Below are positions 46,850 through 59,024 of a stretch of DNA of 64,000 nt, piece by piece (within the stretch, counting starts at the first letter, position 1; every line of letters starts with the position of its first letter). Origin of the DNA: Tigriopus japonicus (lineage: Eukaryota; Arthropoda; Copepoda; Harpacticoida; Harpacticidae). Made by a program: the position numbers and the translations under genes. The stretch covers positions 8,097,988-8,161,987 of the forward strand of contig CM021314.1 in assembly GCA_010645155.1 (NCBI GenBank), in the 5' to 3' direction. The notes under the pieces were generated by a model. It was not told where the DNA came from. It made no database searches and worked only from the letters and a program-made list of their open reading frames with translations.

Positions 46850-49800
46850 TAGGGACTGGCAAATAGTGCAAATCAAAAGAAGCTTTTGGTTACCAAAAGT
46901 TGCTCAAAAATCAGCTCAAAATCGTATAATAAAATGCAGAAAAAGGTCAAAAGCCCAAACAGAAACCAAAAAAGCGCAAATGAAATTTAAAAAATTCGCA
47001 AAAAAACTGAAATTTCTGAAACAAAAAGCTCCAGATACTTTTTTGTCATATGCTTGTTATTTTTTCAATCTTGAGGAAAATTTAGATATTGAAGTAGTAG
47101 TAATCAATGCTATGCTAGCCTACGCTGGGAGCCGTAAAATCAGATTTTTTTTGTGGGGGAGGGGGGGCGGTTTTTTTACATCAACTAACATGAAAATCCA
47201 TCTACTATTAGATAAAAAAGGCTCTGTTTCTAGGCTAAGCTCAATGCCTTTAATGATTTCAATTAGCTAAGTATAGATAGGACCAGAGGAAAGTGGTAGA
47301 CTGGAAAATATTTACTAGTGATGTGACTCGGGCAAGTAATGAGTCATCACAGACACCCCAAGCACAAGTTGTTGACAAGCATTACTTGGGCAATACACCA
47401 ATACACTTCCCAAGCTCAAGGAACATTGGAAGATGCAGTTGCCGGCAGTTGCTCTTAGAAGATTTCAGATGCTTGCAGTGTGACTTAGAAGAAAAGAATG
47501 TCAAGTTGCATTTTCAATGATCTTTTGACCTTAATAATTTAGCAATAAACAGTGGTAGTGAAACAAAAAATATTTTGATTTGGATAGCATTTGCAAAACC
47601 ATGTTTTTTCTTTAGTTTCCGTTCTAAGCCACACATGAATACACTTTTCGGGCCAATCAAGAATGAGATTTAACAGTCACACTTAGGAACAAGCTCGGTC
47701 ACTCAGAGTTGCTAGAAAAAAAATATAAGATGCCAACTCTTTTTTTTTTGAAATATTCTCAAAAGCTTTTGCATTTCTCGATACAAAAGCTTTGAATTGT
47801 GTATTTTCATCTAAAAATCCATCCTAACAAGGGCATGGGCCCTATTTCGCTGAAACTTTCTGGTTAATTGAAATTCTGATGCCGAAGGTTTAGTCTTCAT
47901 TCCTAGCAAATTTGGCAAACCTGTAAGGTGGGAAAAATACTTGTACAGGCACCCCAAGTAGACCCAAGTTTCGGCAAGTCCAAGGTACTGTACCGGACCG
48001 CTTGCCCAAGCTCCTGTTTGCCTCCCATCACTAATATTTACTGATAGAAGACATGCTTTTATCTCATCGCAGGACGTCCCTAACCAGGATCAATCAATTT
48101 ATCTCGCTATCGTAAAATAAATAACTTTGGCTTCATTAGTCCATCAATTACTTGAAATTAATCCATCCATGACCTTTTCCTCTTCACATGGTTTTTTTGG
48201 GAGGGGGGGGAGGGCGGATTTTTTTATACCGCTACAAGGAATGGGATTCCCTGTAAAGAGAGTTAATGATTAATATAGTTTATAAAATTACCGTTTATAT
48301 GAAATTTGATCTACCAATGAGTTACTGTTGGCAGATCTGTACAACCCTTGAATAGTGGGTTGGTCAGGAATAGTATTCAAAAATTTGTCCAATCCTGCCT
48401 TTAATGCTGTTAGAGGATCAGCTCCTACATATTCCTGACGAAGGCAAATAGGCAACAAATTGAACAATGAAGGAGCCCGATAAAGAAGAGAGGAGGACTT
48501 CATTGTTCGAACTAGCCTTGATTCCTAAGGATTTGCGGGTGCTCTCAGAGCGCACGAAAAACCTCTACGGTCGCTACAGATGACCTCAAATCCTGGGTTA
48601 GGACAGAGCCCATGAATGCTCTTGAAAACATACAGTATCAGATACCTTTCATACCTTCTCTGAGTACTGTACAACCCTAACTTCGTGAGCCTCTCCCAAT
48701 ACGAGAGCTCTCCCATTCCTGTGATGTTCCTAGTAAAACATCTTTGGACCTGCTCGACCTTTTGCAAACCTGCCGAACTCATTGGAGCCCAAATGGGTGA
48801 GGCATATTCAAGATGCGGTTGAACAATCGACTTGTACAGAGTTAGCATCGGAATACTATCTCTGGACTTGAAAGTGCGATAGATCCAGCTACACGTTTGA
48901 AATGCCTTCCCCACTTTCAACTGGATATGCTCATCAAACTTTCCATCATCTTGGACGACAACTCCCAAATCCCTCATGGACGATACCTGCTCAATATCAC
49001 AACCTCCATTGTCTTTGAGCGGAACATCTAATTTTGACGCCCCATATGTCATTGTGCGGAATTTCATCCCGTTCAATGCCATATTACTCTCGCCAACCCA
49101 AGAGTAGATTTTCTCCAAGTCCTCAACTAAAAATTTTGAGTCCTAACCGTTCCTTCCACAAACTAATTTTGTGCCATCAGCATATGAAGAAATACTGGCT
49201 TTTGTTCTAAACTTGTGGAGAGGAGCAATAAAGAGAATAAACAAGAGCGGACCTAAAATTGAACCTTGCGGAACATCTGACTTGACATCATACATGCCGC
49301 TAAAAGATCCTTCAACTTTAACTATCCGCTTCCTTTCGCTCATAAAACTATTAATCCAAGTCAGGACCTTACCCTGGACCCCAAACTCTTTGAGTTGATC
49401 GAGCAAAAGACCATGATATACCTTATCAAAGGCCTTGGCAAAGTCAAGATAGACTACATCAACTGACTCGTGACTTTCGCCTTCAATGATTTGCTCAATA
49501 TGATCAACCAATTGGGTTACTGTACTAAAATGAGCTCGAAATCCATGCTGTCCAGATGGATTTAAATCATGGACTTCCAAATAATCTACAAGCTTGGACT
49601 TCATAATCTTCTCAAAAACCTTTGCAACGCTGGAGGTCAGAGAAATTGGCCTATAATTACTAGGGATGAACTCGAGAGCTTTAAGCTCTTGATGGCCTCA
49701 AAAGCATCTTGATCTGTGACTACCAGATCCTCCAATCGATTACAATCGATTATCCTGACTATCAATGCCAGTCTCATCAACAAAATTGCTACAGTCATGG

Positions 49801-50690
49801 CCTGCTCTGACTACCCTTTTTGGAATTGAAAATACACTTGAGAACTGATCTCCAAGCATTTTGGCCATAACCTCACTATCATTGACGGTTTTACCGTCGA
49901 CCTCAAAAGGTCCTACAGGATGCTTCGTTTTCCTCTTTGTATTTGCGAACGAGAAAAACGCCTTTGGATTAGTCTTAACCTCCTGGATCACTCTACTTTC
50001 CTTCTCTAACTCATCGGAATCAATGGAGGCCCTAATTTTTGATTGGACCACATCCAATTTGCTTTGGAGGCTGGCTACAACAAATGGATTTGAAGTACGT
50101 CGAAGTCTATTCGAAAGCTGACAACTCCGTTTGAACAACTTCTTCCTAACCTTTGGAATTCTAGACAATGGCCTACCTTTTGCCACTATTTCTGGAATAC
50201 CACTGGACAAACAAACCTCGTCAAAAAGTGAAATTAGCTTATTTATAGCTTTATCTATTGATGGTTCCTGCTTTAGAATGGAAATCAAGTCCAACTCGCC
50301 TAATCTTTCAACAATAAGGGGCTAGTGTTCATCTTTGAACTTAAACTTGGCCACGCCCACCTTTTGAGCAGGTTTAACTCTAGAGCTCGCCGGCTTTTGA
50401 GTGATGGTCGACCCTATCTCAAGAATGTGATGATCTGAAAGGCTACATGGGGCAACATGGACATACTGGATGAGATCAGGGTCGTTGGAAGTTTGGTCGT
50501 TTAGTTTTCAAATTTGAAAAAAACCTTCCAAAAGTAAACAATTTCAAAGAAGAAATAGGAAACTCTCAACAATTTGTTCATTTTAGGCCGAATTCGTAAA
50601 AAAATCGTGCAAATAAAGGCAAAAAGTGCAAAAAAGCAAATAAATGTGTTTATGTTACCAAAAATCTTTTTACACTTTTTCCCGTCCCTA
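46850..50690. mobile_element. hAT-like element split by a LINE insertion
   Basis: The left end TAGGGACTGGCAAATAGTGC and the inverted right end TAGGGACGGGAAAAAGTGTA are similar over about 45 bp (both reach a TTTTGGT(T/A)AC stretch). They are flanked by GTGATCAG (46842-46849) and ATGATCAG (50691-50698), 7 of 8 matching, as expected for an aged hAT duplication. About 1.5 kb of this span is element; the rest is the LINE at 48200-50507. No hAT transposase is visible. The two ends could belong to separate insertions. Confidence 0.5.
48200..50507 (-). mobile_element. Defective non-LTR retrotransposon (LINE), 5'-truncated
   Basis: One minus-strand frame can be followed from about 50507 to the stop at 48288. 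It starts inside the endonuclease (SLSDHHILEIG near 50438, the conserved SDH motif). It continues through the RT (NYRPISLTS, VVYLDFAKAFDKVYHGLL, SDVPQGSILGPLLFILF) to a C-terminus with LYKSIVQPHLEYASPIWAPM. Inactivating damage: in-frame stops at 50322-50324, 49740-49742, 49143-49145 and 48525-48527; a deletion near 49685 between AIKSLK and NYRPISL; and the catalytic YADD reads YADG (codon at 49173-49175). The motifs place it in the Jockey/CR1-like group. The 3' tail (48214-48251) ends in a conserved TACAAGGAATGGGATTCCCT segment shared with the SINE at 59025-59460. Confidence 0.9.
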
Positions 50691-50841
50691 ATGATCAGTC
50701 ATAGACATCCAAATAGTACCTGCGGTTTTTTTTTAATTTCCAAAGAAGGCGTAGATGCTGGACCAGAATGCTCAAGACTTAAATGGATTACTAATGATTA
50801 GAAGGATAAATGTATGTATGTATTTGTTAATAAGTGAGTTA

Positions 50842-51294
50842 TTACACTTTTTGGGCGTAGTTCAAATTGAATAAGTTTCTGAAGGTCACAACAGAAGCTA
50901 CAAAGGGAGGGTTTTTACGTACTCTTTTACATTTTTCTTGAATGATGTGGGGCATCTCTTCTTTTATTTGCGCCGGGGCTATGTTCCATAATAATGATGC
51001 TTTTGTTGCAAAGCTGGTCCTGCATTGATGTTTAGGTTTTGGTCGAGACACGTCCTTTGCAGAGACGACCTCGTTTTCATGTGGGTTGATACGGATGGGC
51101 GGAGTTTTTCGGTAATACCTAGAATATAATTGTCTAGAGCACGCTTCATTTCGGTTAACATGATTTCGGCAGATATCCAATTCACCGTGGGCACGTCCGT
51201 CCGGTGTATGAGCGATTGAGCGATGAGAAATTGACAGAGAACAGTCACCAATTAAGCCACTGACATATATTTGACATCTAGAAACTCTTTTCAT
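50842..51294 (-). pseudogene. Possible C-terminal tail of another LINE ORF2
   Basis: 150 codons (MKRVSRCQIYVSG to NLFNLNYAQKV). The segment HQCRTSFATKASLLWNIAPA followed by a Phe/Leu-rich end resembles the tail of many LINE proteins, where an SF...WN.LP motif is common. No RT domain lies upstream, so it would be a fragment. It might be an unrelated hypothetical frame. Confidence 0.4.
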
Positions 51295-52594
51295 TCAAAG
51301 TTTTGTTATTACAAGTTTCAATTTATATAATAAAATTGAAATCTGTGATAAAGAGCATTTTCATGATATGGAACAGCAGGATTGTTCACGAATGATTTTG
51401 TACATCAAATGACTAACATCATGAGTCTGGTTAATCAATGTACATTACACATTTAGAAAACTTGTAGTTGAGTCAGGTATTTTGGTATTGATGAAGATCA
51501 AATAGATCTAGCACAAATAACATCAGTTGATCTGATCAAAGTGATGGTAAGATTCAATTTCTAGATGTACAGTAGATGGTTCCTTTGAAGTTACAAAATT
51601 TCTTAACAGGACATTCATTGTAAGGAAGTTCACTCTAATACTTTTTTCATTGTTTCCTTTTGAGTAGAGACAATGCCCAATATCGGCTTGAACTTTGGAT
51701 TACTTAGAGAGCTCAAGTGTTGGTTCGTAATTAGAGCGCTCATAGATAAATCCTCTTAAAAATTTTAGCCCAAAAGTATAAACATTTATGGCGATAAAAC
51801 ATCGGTTTTGCTTCTCAAATTTTTTGATGAATTGGCAATGACGTTAATTTAGGGAAAAATAAATTAACGTGAAAATTTAAAACCAAAAAAAAAACGTTTG
51901 TGCAGGTCTTTTTTCATACACTGTTCTTAATACAATTGTTGTTCTCCAAGGTTTGGCAAAGTTTTGCAACACCCCAAGATTCTATTACTTTTTCAAGTGG
52001 GAGGTACGAATTTCCATAATGTAGCTATTTTTGATAAAAATGACCAAGGTATTTTTTACACGCATTTTTTTCCATTTTGGTGTCACTGCTCTCTTCCTTG
52101 AAGCAAAGCATAAAGGTTTCAAAATTTCAAAAAAGTTTTCTAAAAAATATTTAGTTGTAGGCAAATATAAAATTTCTTTGTTAAGAGTACCAAGAAGAAA
52201 CTGAAATTCTTGAAGAACAAATCGATAAGAAAGGTAGGGATTTTCCGTTATGGAAAGTGGAACCCCCTGGTATAAGCAGTTCTTTCTTTTGGTCCTCAAT
52301 ACTTACTCTCCCCTAGGAGAATGTAGCATTTTCTACTAGGAAAATTTCAGTGACAAGCTTTAGGGGGCCCATTGTTATTCTTTATAGGTTTTCAAATATC
52401 TTACTTTTTCCCTGGACCCAAACTCAATGTTTCAAAAAACTCAAAATGTCTTTGGGTATTTCAATCCAAACCTAAAAAGCCATTTGGAACACCGTGCGGG
52501 GGTTTCACGTACCATAACAGAAAACTGCATCTTTTACATGAGTTCTTTCTACTTGGGCCTGAGAAAGAGGAGAGGAGGGGAGAAAGTTGGTTGA
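51295..52594. other. Gene-poor spacer
   Basis: No supported gene. Short dispersed repeats are present: CTTTTTCCCTGGACCCA at about 52405-52421 and ATGTCTTTGGGTATTTCAA at 52447-52465. Confidence 0.35.
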
Positions 52595-52799
52595 GGGTAA
52601 CTTGGAACCACTTAGTCAACCAGATTCTCTTCCGAGTGAGTTATTGCCACCTAGGGTGCAAGTGTCAGAGGTGGAGGTGTAGGAGCGGCCTGCTCCTCTT
52701 CCTCGTTCCACCGACGCCTCTGGCACTTGCCGACCTGACTTAGGTGGCAACAGCTCAAGAGGCAAAAAATCTGGTTGACTAAGTGGTTTAGAGTTGCCC
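52595..52799. mobile_element. Hairpin MITE, ~205 bp
   Basis: The two halves are inverted copies around about 52695. The outer arm ACCACTTAGTCAACCAGATT at 52608-52627 is inverted at 52768-52787, and inner arms (CTCTGGCACTTGC against GCAAGTGTCAGAG) also pair. GC-rich centre; non-coding. Confidence 0.65.
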
Positions 52800-53227
52800 A
52801 AAATCAACTTGCTCTGCCAAGATTGCTTGTGTATCAAATATAGAGCTTAAATGTGAACTGTTACAAAGAGAGAGCAAAAATAGACCTAAAAATTAATACT
52901 ACCAGAAAGTTCTGCGCAATTTGGAATTAGACTAATAAAAAATAAAATAGGCAAGGAAATTTGGTTACCCTGCACACAAGCGAGCTAGTGTTGCCATATA
53001 TGAGGGATGGTTTTAATTTAAAGAAATAACACTTTTCCGACAAGAACTAGGACACATTATTTCTCAAAACACTATTAAAAAATTGACGATTTTTTGTATA
53101 AATTTCGTAGCCCTGCTCATGATACAGGTCCAAATTAATTTTGCACCACCAAAAAGTTTTTCCAATGGATTACTTACTCAATTTTATTTACATAAACTTT
53201 TGTTTACTCATAATTAGGTCCCAGATA

Positions 53228-53518
53228 AATATTTGCAAAAAAGTGTCAACATATCCAATATATATTTTATTCAAAAGCCTTAGATATTTGCGAAATATTT
53301 GCAAAAAGCCGGATACTTAAGAAATATTTTTCTGATAACGCAGTTATTTGGCATATTTGTCATTGTGTACCAATTTTCAAAATTTGTTTTTGATGAATTT
53401 GATGCATTTGACCGTGTATAGAGGCATACCTGAGATGCAAATGATTTAAAAATACAATTTTCAATTTGCCTCAATAGATGGCGCAGTTTTTCCGTGTATG
53501 ACAGTAGTTTTGGTCGTG
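53228..53518 (+). repeat. ~290-bp repeat with inverted copy at 58195-58478
   Basis: Diverged but continuous match to the inverted 58195-58478 copy. Shared landmarks are ATCCAATATATATTTT, GAATTTGATGCATTTG and CAATTTGCCTCAATAGATGG. The pair brackets the transmembrane exons of the second Methuselah-like gene. Confidence 0.7.
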
Positions 53519-54463
53519 AATGTCTAATTTTAGTAAAAATGTCATTTTTATATTTTGGTTTCATTTTGGGTAAGCCCTCTTGAGCATTGGTCATCATTTA
53601 TTTTCGTCAATTTTGCCTGATATTTTTTTCTGACTAAAATTATTCGAAAAAATATTTAATTTTTCCGTAAAAACAGCCAAATATTTAAAAAAACCGAGCA
53701 AAAACGGAGAAGAATTTAAAAAATGTTTTATATTTTAAGAAACTTATTTCCGTGGCCTACTTGTCATCAACATCTCCACGAAAAATACTTCTAAACGTAA
53801 AAAATGCCTTATAAAGTGAAAAATTACGGAAACAAGCAATAAAAACGCCAAAAAAATATTTTTGAAAAAAATCGACACAAAGAGTGAAAACTCATGTCAG
53901 ATATATATATAGATATATATGAGATCTTCTCATCACCTAATATTTCAAATCCCAAACCTCAATGACAAGTGTTTATAAATCGAGATTATCTGTACAGTAT
54001 TAAAAAATGAAATTTTCATTCATTACCTGAGATTGTGAAAAGTATCCGATTTCGTTGCGTTCTTTTACTTTTGATGAAAAGCAATTTTGTGATTAACATT
54101 TATGGGCAAAATGCCAAAAATGGTCTTATTTGCCGACAGCAGAATGGTTCATGTCGTGAAAGTTTGACATTTTTCTGACGAATTTGTACAAAAACAGACA
54201 CTTTCTGAAACCTCCTATCTCAAAATGTCCAGTACGCACAAAATTTACGCACCTCCTTGACTAAATTTTCTCCGGACATTTGCGAGTCGGACACTCGTAA
54301 ATTTGTTCGTAACATTGAAAACTCGGCGAATCCGCACAAATTGTGCGGAGGTCACCAAAATTGCGTACGTCCGGTCGGACAAAGTGTTTCGTAACATAGG
54401 CCCCTGGTCTAGCGAATTCGGCTTTGCATGCCGTTCAATTTCGAGGCAGCGTAAGCAAAAAAA
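53519..54463. other. AT-rich spacer with a hAT-like terminus
   Basis: No gene. GTTTCGTAACATAGGCCCCTG-like sequence ends at about 54405 and resembles one end of a hAT element; its partner end was not found. Confidence 0.35.
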
Positions 54464-55728
54464 CTAATATTTGTTAAAATCATCAAAGAAATTGGCCTGA
54501 AACAAAACCAAACGAACATAGAATGTGGCTATGTAGTTGCAAATGCAAGATCTAAAAAGAACTAACAAGTAAAGGAAGTATATTAGGGCACTGGTACAAC
54601 TAGTGAACCAACAGGACTCTTCGTCAAATCCAGGTCTCCAGCTGCTTGCGTCCAAGCCCAAATTTAAGACCATTCGATCCAAAACAAGAACCAAAATGGA
54701 CATCAAGAAAGGAGCACCAAAGCAAAAACCAGAATAGGTGAGGAACCGTTGGTAATCGGCTTCTTTGGGAAGGATAGTATTGGCCCTGAATTTGGTCATG
54801 ATATTATAGCTCATGGCACCCCTCCACATAAATCTGCACAAAATGAAGAAGTACGTCAAAATTGCTGAAAATATGAAAACAGGCACGAACAATCAACGAT
54901 AGTTTTTAAAAAGTAAGCTTTCGTTACCTTGTGCTATCCATGGAACATTGATACGAGACACAGAAACGGACGGAAATGTTCCAACCAGTAAGCACACGAA
55001 AACAATGGTTTGGTTGGTCACGATACTGATCACCATTTTTCCATACAGATCCTGCAATTAATTTTCAACGGTGCTATCAAATGGGTTCATGATATAATGA
55101 ATACCACTTCTGACCTTTCTCAATTCAGGGACCACAACGAAGAGTGACCAAACGGCCCACAATGTTGACAGGATATCCAAGCCGTTTAATGTAGAGGGAG
55201 ACCCTTGGTGAGTCAGTTCTTCATCATCAACGATGGCGCGAAGTGTAGCCACCACACCTCTCTCACAAAAATTGATCGAGTTATCCAAACAGTATTGATG
55301 GGGCGAATATGATTTCCCTGGGATAAAAACGACGCAAGGGTTAAAAAAAATCTAATCGTGGGCCCATTCATTCTACTTTGGTAATTTAGTGTTCCATCCA
55401 CCATGACTTTGAAATCTTCAGAGCCTGTCACAAATAAGTGCTTCGTGTTCATGTTGAAAATGGCCGATGGGTGTAAATTCAGCCGTTTAGAATACAATTC
55501 CGTCGTACTAAGATTGCCAAAATCCCGCTTGTAAATGGGAGGCATTTTCCATGTTGGCTTTTGCTCATTGGAACACGTGCGAGATCTAAAACGACGTGTA
55601 TTTGCTTGAAGACTGATTTCACGAAAAACAAAAGTAGGCCCTGAATGTCTTCCGATCTGGGAGATGAATTATACTGTCATAGATATGGACAAAAAATTGA
55701 CAGGAAGAGCATAGATTATCTGAACTAA

Positions 55729-55773
55729 ACTTAACCTAACCTAACTAAGCATAACCCAACCTAAACATACCTA
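55729..55773. repeat. Short degenerate CCTAA-rich stretch
   Basis: ACTTAACCTAACCTAACTAA and neighbouring CCTAA/CCCAA words recall the arthropod (TTAGG)n telomere unit, but there are only two perfect tandem copies. Confidence 0.35.
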
Positions 55774-57083
55774 AAAATATAGAAACACAACCCATGCTTA
55801 CTGAAAAACCTTTGAACCAAAAACCCTCATGGAGGCGCGAACCCCAGCCCGAGTGATGAGCCTGATGTGTGCTCAGGGAAGGCAAATTTTGAATTTTACA
55901 GAATTTCTGCCTTTTCTGCCACAATCTGTTTATTAGGGCAATGAGCACGTTGTAGCCACTAGCCAAGTCCAAACCTGGTTTGTCGTAAATATAACAGATT
56001 GGAACTCACCCTCCTCCATCGGGTGTTAGGGTTATATCTAAGGCGGAAAGAAAAATGTTTTGTGTTTTGAGCAATTTACAAAACTTCTTTACACATTTTT
56101 CTGAAATTTTCATTCTCGAATTCTCAAAAGATTTCAAATTTCATTACTTTTTAGATAGTTAAGCTTCTTAAAATTATTGTTATACTTTCAATACAATCGT
56201 CTATGGGAAGCGATTGCTTTGTACCGGTACATAAAAACATTCCTTCCTTCCAAAAATCCCTTAAAATGTGCCCCAAATGTTCAAAATACACCATTAAGTC
56301 GTGAATGTTTATCTATTCAACTACTCCAACTTTTTCCTGACTATTTTGGCATTTTTCAACTATTTTGACGAAAAAAGCTAACTAGAAAGTTAATTTTTGT
56401 AGATTTTACCCAGTTACTCTCTACTTCTTGCATTCATTCGATATTTGATTAATTATGTTTTCTTTTATTGAAAGGCACTAACAATGCATAATTGGTATGC
56501 TTCAAATATTGGTAATAATTGTTGGTTTGTATTTTTGAACTTTTTTCTTAAAAAAGTCAGTTTTAGGCTCTTTAAACTGATAAACGAGAGAAACAGTTAA
56601 TTTTGGATAAGTAACGAGCAATGAGTACTTTTTGAGCTTTGGTCGTTACAATTACAGTGTTTTTGAAATGTAAAATGAATTACTGTACTTTCGTTTCAAT
56701 TATGTTCGTTACAACATCCCTGGATACCTGGATATAACTGGCGGTTTTCGTTTTTTTTGAGGTCAAAAATGGATCATTGTTAGTGTCTTATCCTTTGAAA
56801 CGCAAAATTCAGCAATTCAACTGAAGCGGGAAATTTAACACTCAGAACAAAACCCAAATAACTGAGCTGTTGATAAATGTATTTTTGTTCAATTTGAATT
56901 CAACAAGTAATTAAATGATCTCTAAATATGGATGAACTAGCTTGCCAAAAATCAGCTATTACTCATAGTTTTTAGCTATATGACTTTTTCCCTGGACTAT
57001 TTTCTGGCCTAAAAATGACAAACTTTGACATGAAAATGCCAATTTGGCACTATATGTGTCCCTTTAGTTTGTTCTAGTCTTAA

Positions 57084-58190
57084 CTAGAGCTCTATATTAG
57101 AAAGAGTACAATCATATCCAACGCCATCTAGTTCCTTCTGCTCGCAACTGCTCGCCGTTCCCAAAAGGATGCACGAGTACCCTCTAAGCTGAACAAATTT
57201 TCCAAAATATAAGACCAAGATAGCAATTTTTGAGAAACTAAGGGGCCTAGAACCCTTATGAAGGGGTCCAAAATGAACTGTTAGTGTGTTTCAAATGAGT
57301 TAAGATTGCATTACTTGTAAAATTAGGTTTAAAACTTTAAAAGACATTAAGAGAATGAAAATCTATCCCCTTGGACATATTGATGCAAGTGGTGATGGCA
57401 ACAATGTGATTGGAAATGAAATTGCAGGGCTCCTGAATTCTCTTCCCTCCTGTGCTTGGCTGTCATGGTCATTGCTGAGAAACAGCACAGGGAATTTTCT
57501 TCCTCTCTTGACTTCACCCCTGACCGCAATTTAAACTTGCCCACCTAGATGCAAGATCACAGGAGTAGCTGGTGGTGGCCAGCAGGGGAGTCCAGTCAAA
57601 TGCTTGCTAGCTTCAGATGGCTTGCCCAGCTTGCCCACTGGCACTTGTTAAGAAGGGAACTGATAGGATTGCTGGGCCGGGCCAGCTTTCTCTCTCTCTC
57701 TCGCTCGCCCTCTCTCTCGCTCGCTCTCCACACTGAGCCCAGTGAACAAACAAGGAGGACTTGACTCAAAATTTCAGGGTTGAAAGGCGAAGAAAGGAAA
57801 ACTCAACATTCTCCTCTCTATCAATATTGAAACATATCTGAAACATTTTTATGGCAGGAGCCCTGATTACGAACGTTTTCTCTGAAAAGCATTGATCAGA
57901 GTGAGGGGTGAGATATTCATTTTTCTCTTGGCTTTTAGGTTTTAAACTTAATTTTACAAGTAATTCAGCTTTGAATCATTTGAAACACACTAATAGGTCA
58001 TTTTGGACCCCTTCATTAAGGTTCTAGGCCCTTTACTTTCTCAAAAGTTGTCACCTTGTTCTCATATTTTGGAAAAGTTGTTCAGCTTAGAGAGTACTTT
58101 TGCATTGTTTTGGGAACGGCGAGCAGTTGCGAGCCAAATCAACTAGATGGCGTTGGATATGATTGTACTCTTTCTAATATAGAGCTCTAG
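57084..58190. mobile_element. Long-TIR foldback element, ~255-bp arms
   Basis: The left arm (57084 to about 57340) and right arm (about 57935-58190) are inverted copies with small gaps. They begin CTAGAGCTCTATATTAGAAA and include ACGCCATCTAGTT and TTTTGGACCCCTTCATTAAG. TCTTAA stands on both sides (57078-57083 and 58191-58196), perhaps extending to AGTCTTAA. The centre holds a CT/CGCT microsatellite and no transposase. Confidence 0.82.
57687..57729. repeat. CT-rich microsatellite
   Basis: Interrupted (CT)n with CGCT steps inside the foldback element. Confidence 0.85.
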
Positions 58191-58194
58191 TCTT

Positions 58195-58478
58195 AACCAA
58201 AACTACTATGATATAGGAAAAAAACTGCGCCATCTATTGAGGCAAATTGAAAATTGTATTGTTAAATCAATTTTATGTCAAGCGTCCCTCCAGACACGGC
58301 CAAATGCATCAAATTCGCCAAAAACGAATTTGGAAAATCGGTGCACACATACCAAAATACGAATTAATGGCCTTGTCAAAACAAATATTTCTTCAATATT
58401 CGGCTTTTTCAAATATTTTGGGCTTTTGAAGAAAATATATATTGGATAGTTTGTCACTTTTTTGCAAACATTTTTCCG
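58195..58478 (-). repeat. Inverted copy of the 53228-53518 repeat
   Basis: See the 53228-53518 entry. Its right-hand part contains ATTGGATAGTTTGTCACTTT, and it abuts the right end of the 57084-58190 foldback. Confidence 0.7.
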
Positions 58479-59024
58479 TGCCCTAGACTCATCATGTTCC
58501 TCTCTAACGTATCTTGGCTAGAGTGGCCTCCATCAAATCAAGAACTTTACGAAGGCTATGAGGGAGATGCTTTGGGCAAAGAAGATACGTGTCCGGCAAA
58601 ATTGAAGGGCTGAAGAGATATGCCTCTCAATTGACTTATTTGTTAAAGTTATTTTTAAAATATACCGGATGTGGCCTTTCCTTAGGTTAACGAAACTGTG
58701 AAGTTCCCTGAGATTGAGAATGGTGTCATCGGGAGAGCATTTACGGATTTGCAAAATCTCAATGGCACAATACATAATATGGATCTGCCGTGGCAAAGTC
58801 TCCTTTGGATGACAATCATAGGTGTTCCATTGTTCCTGCCTATTTTTTCGTTCATACTGTCGTAATTATCATAATCATATTCATAGTCAAGGACTGAACC
58901 GACACCTTGGTCATAACTAGTGCTGTGATCAACACCAAAAAAATAGCGACAATTTTGATGCTTTGAACCTTTAGGTGCCTTAGGCATCCACAATTTATCG
59001 ATTTTTCTTACCCATTTGGGTCGA

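Noticed and set aside
53280..53597. 105-codon frame similar to a frame at 58237-58449
   Set aside because: Similarity follows from the inverted DNA repeat; the frames contain repeat-derived low-information peptides and no domain.
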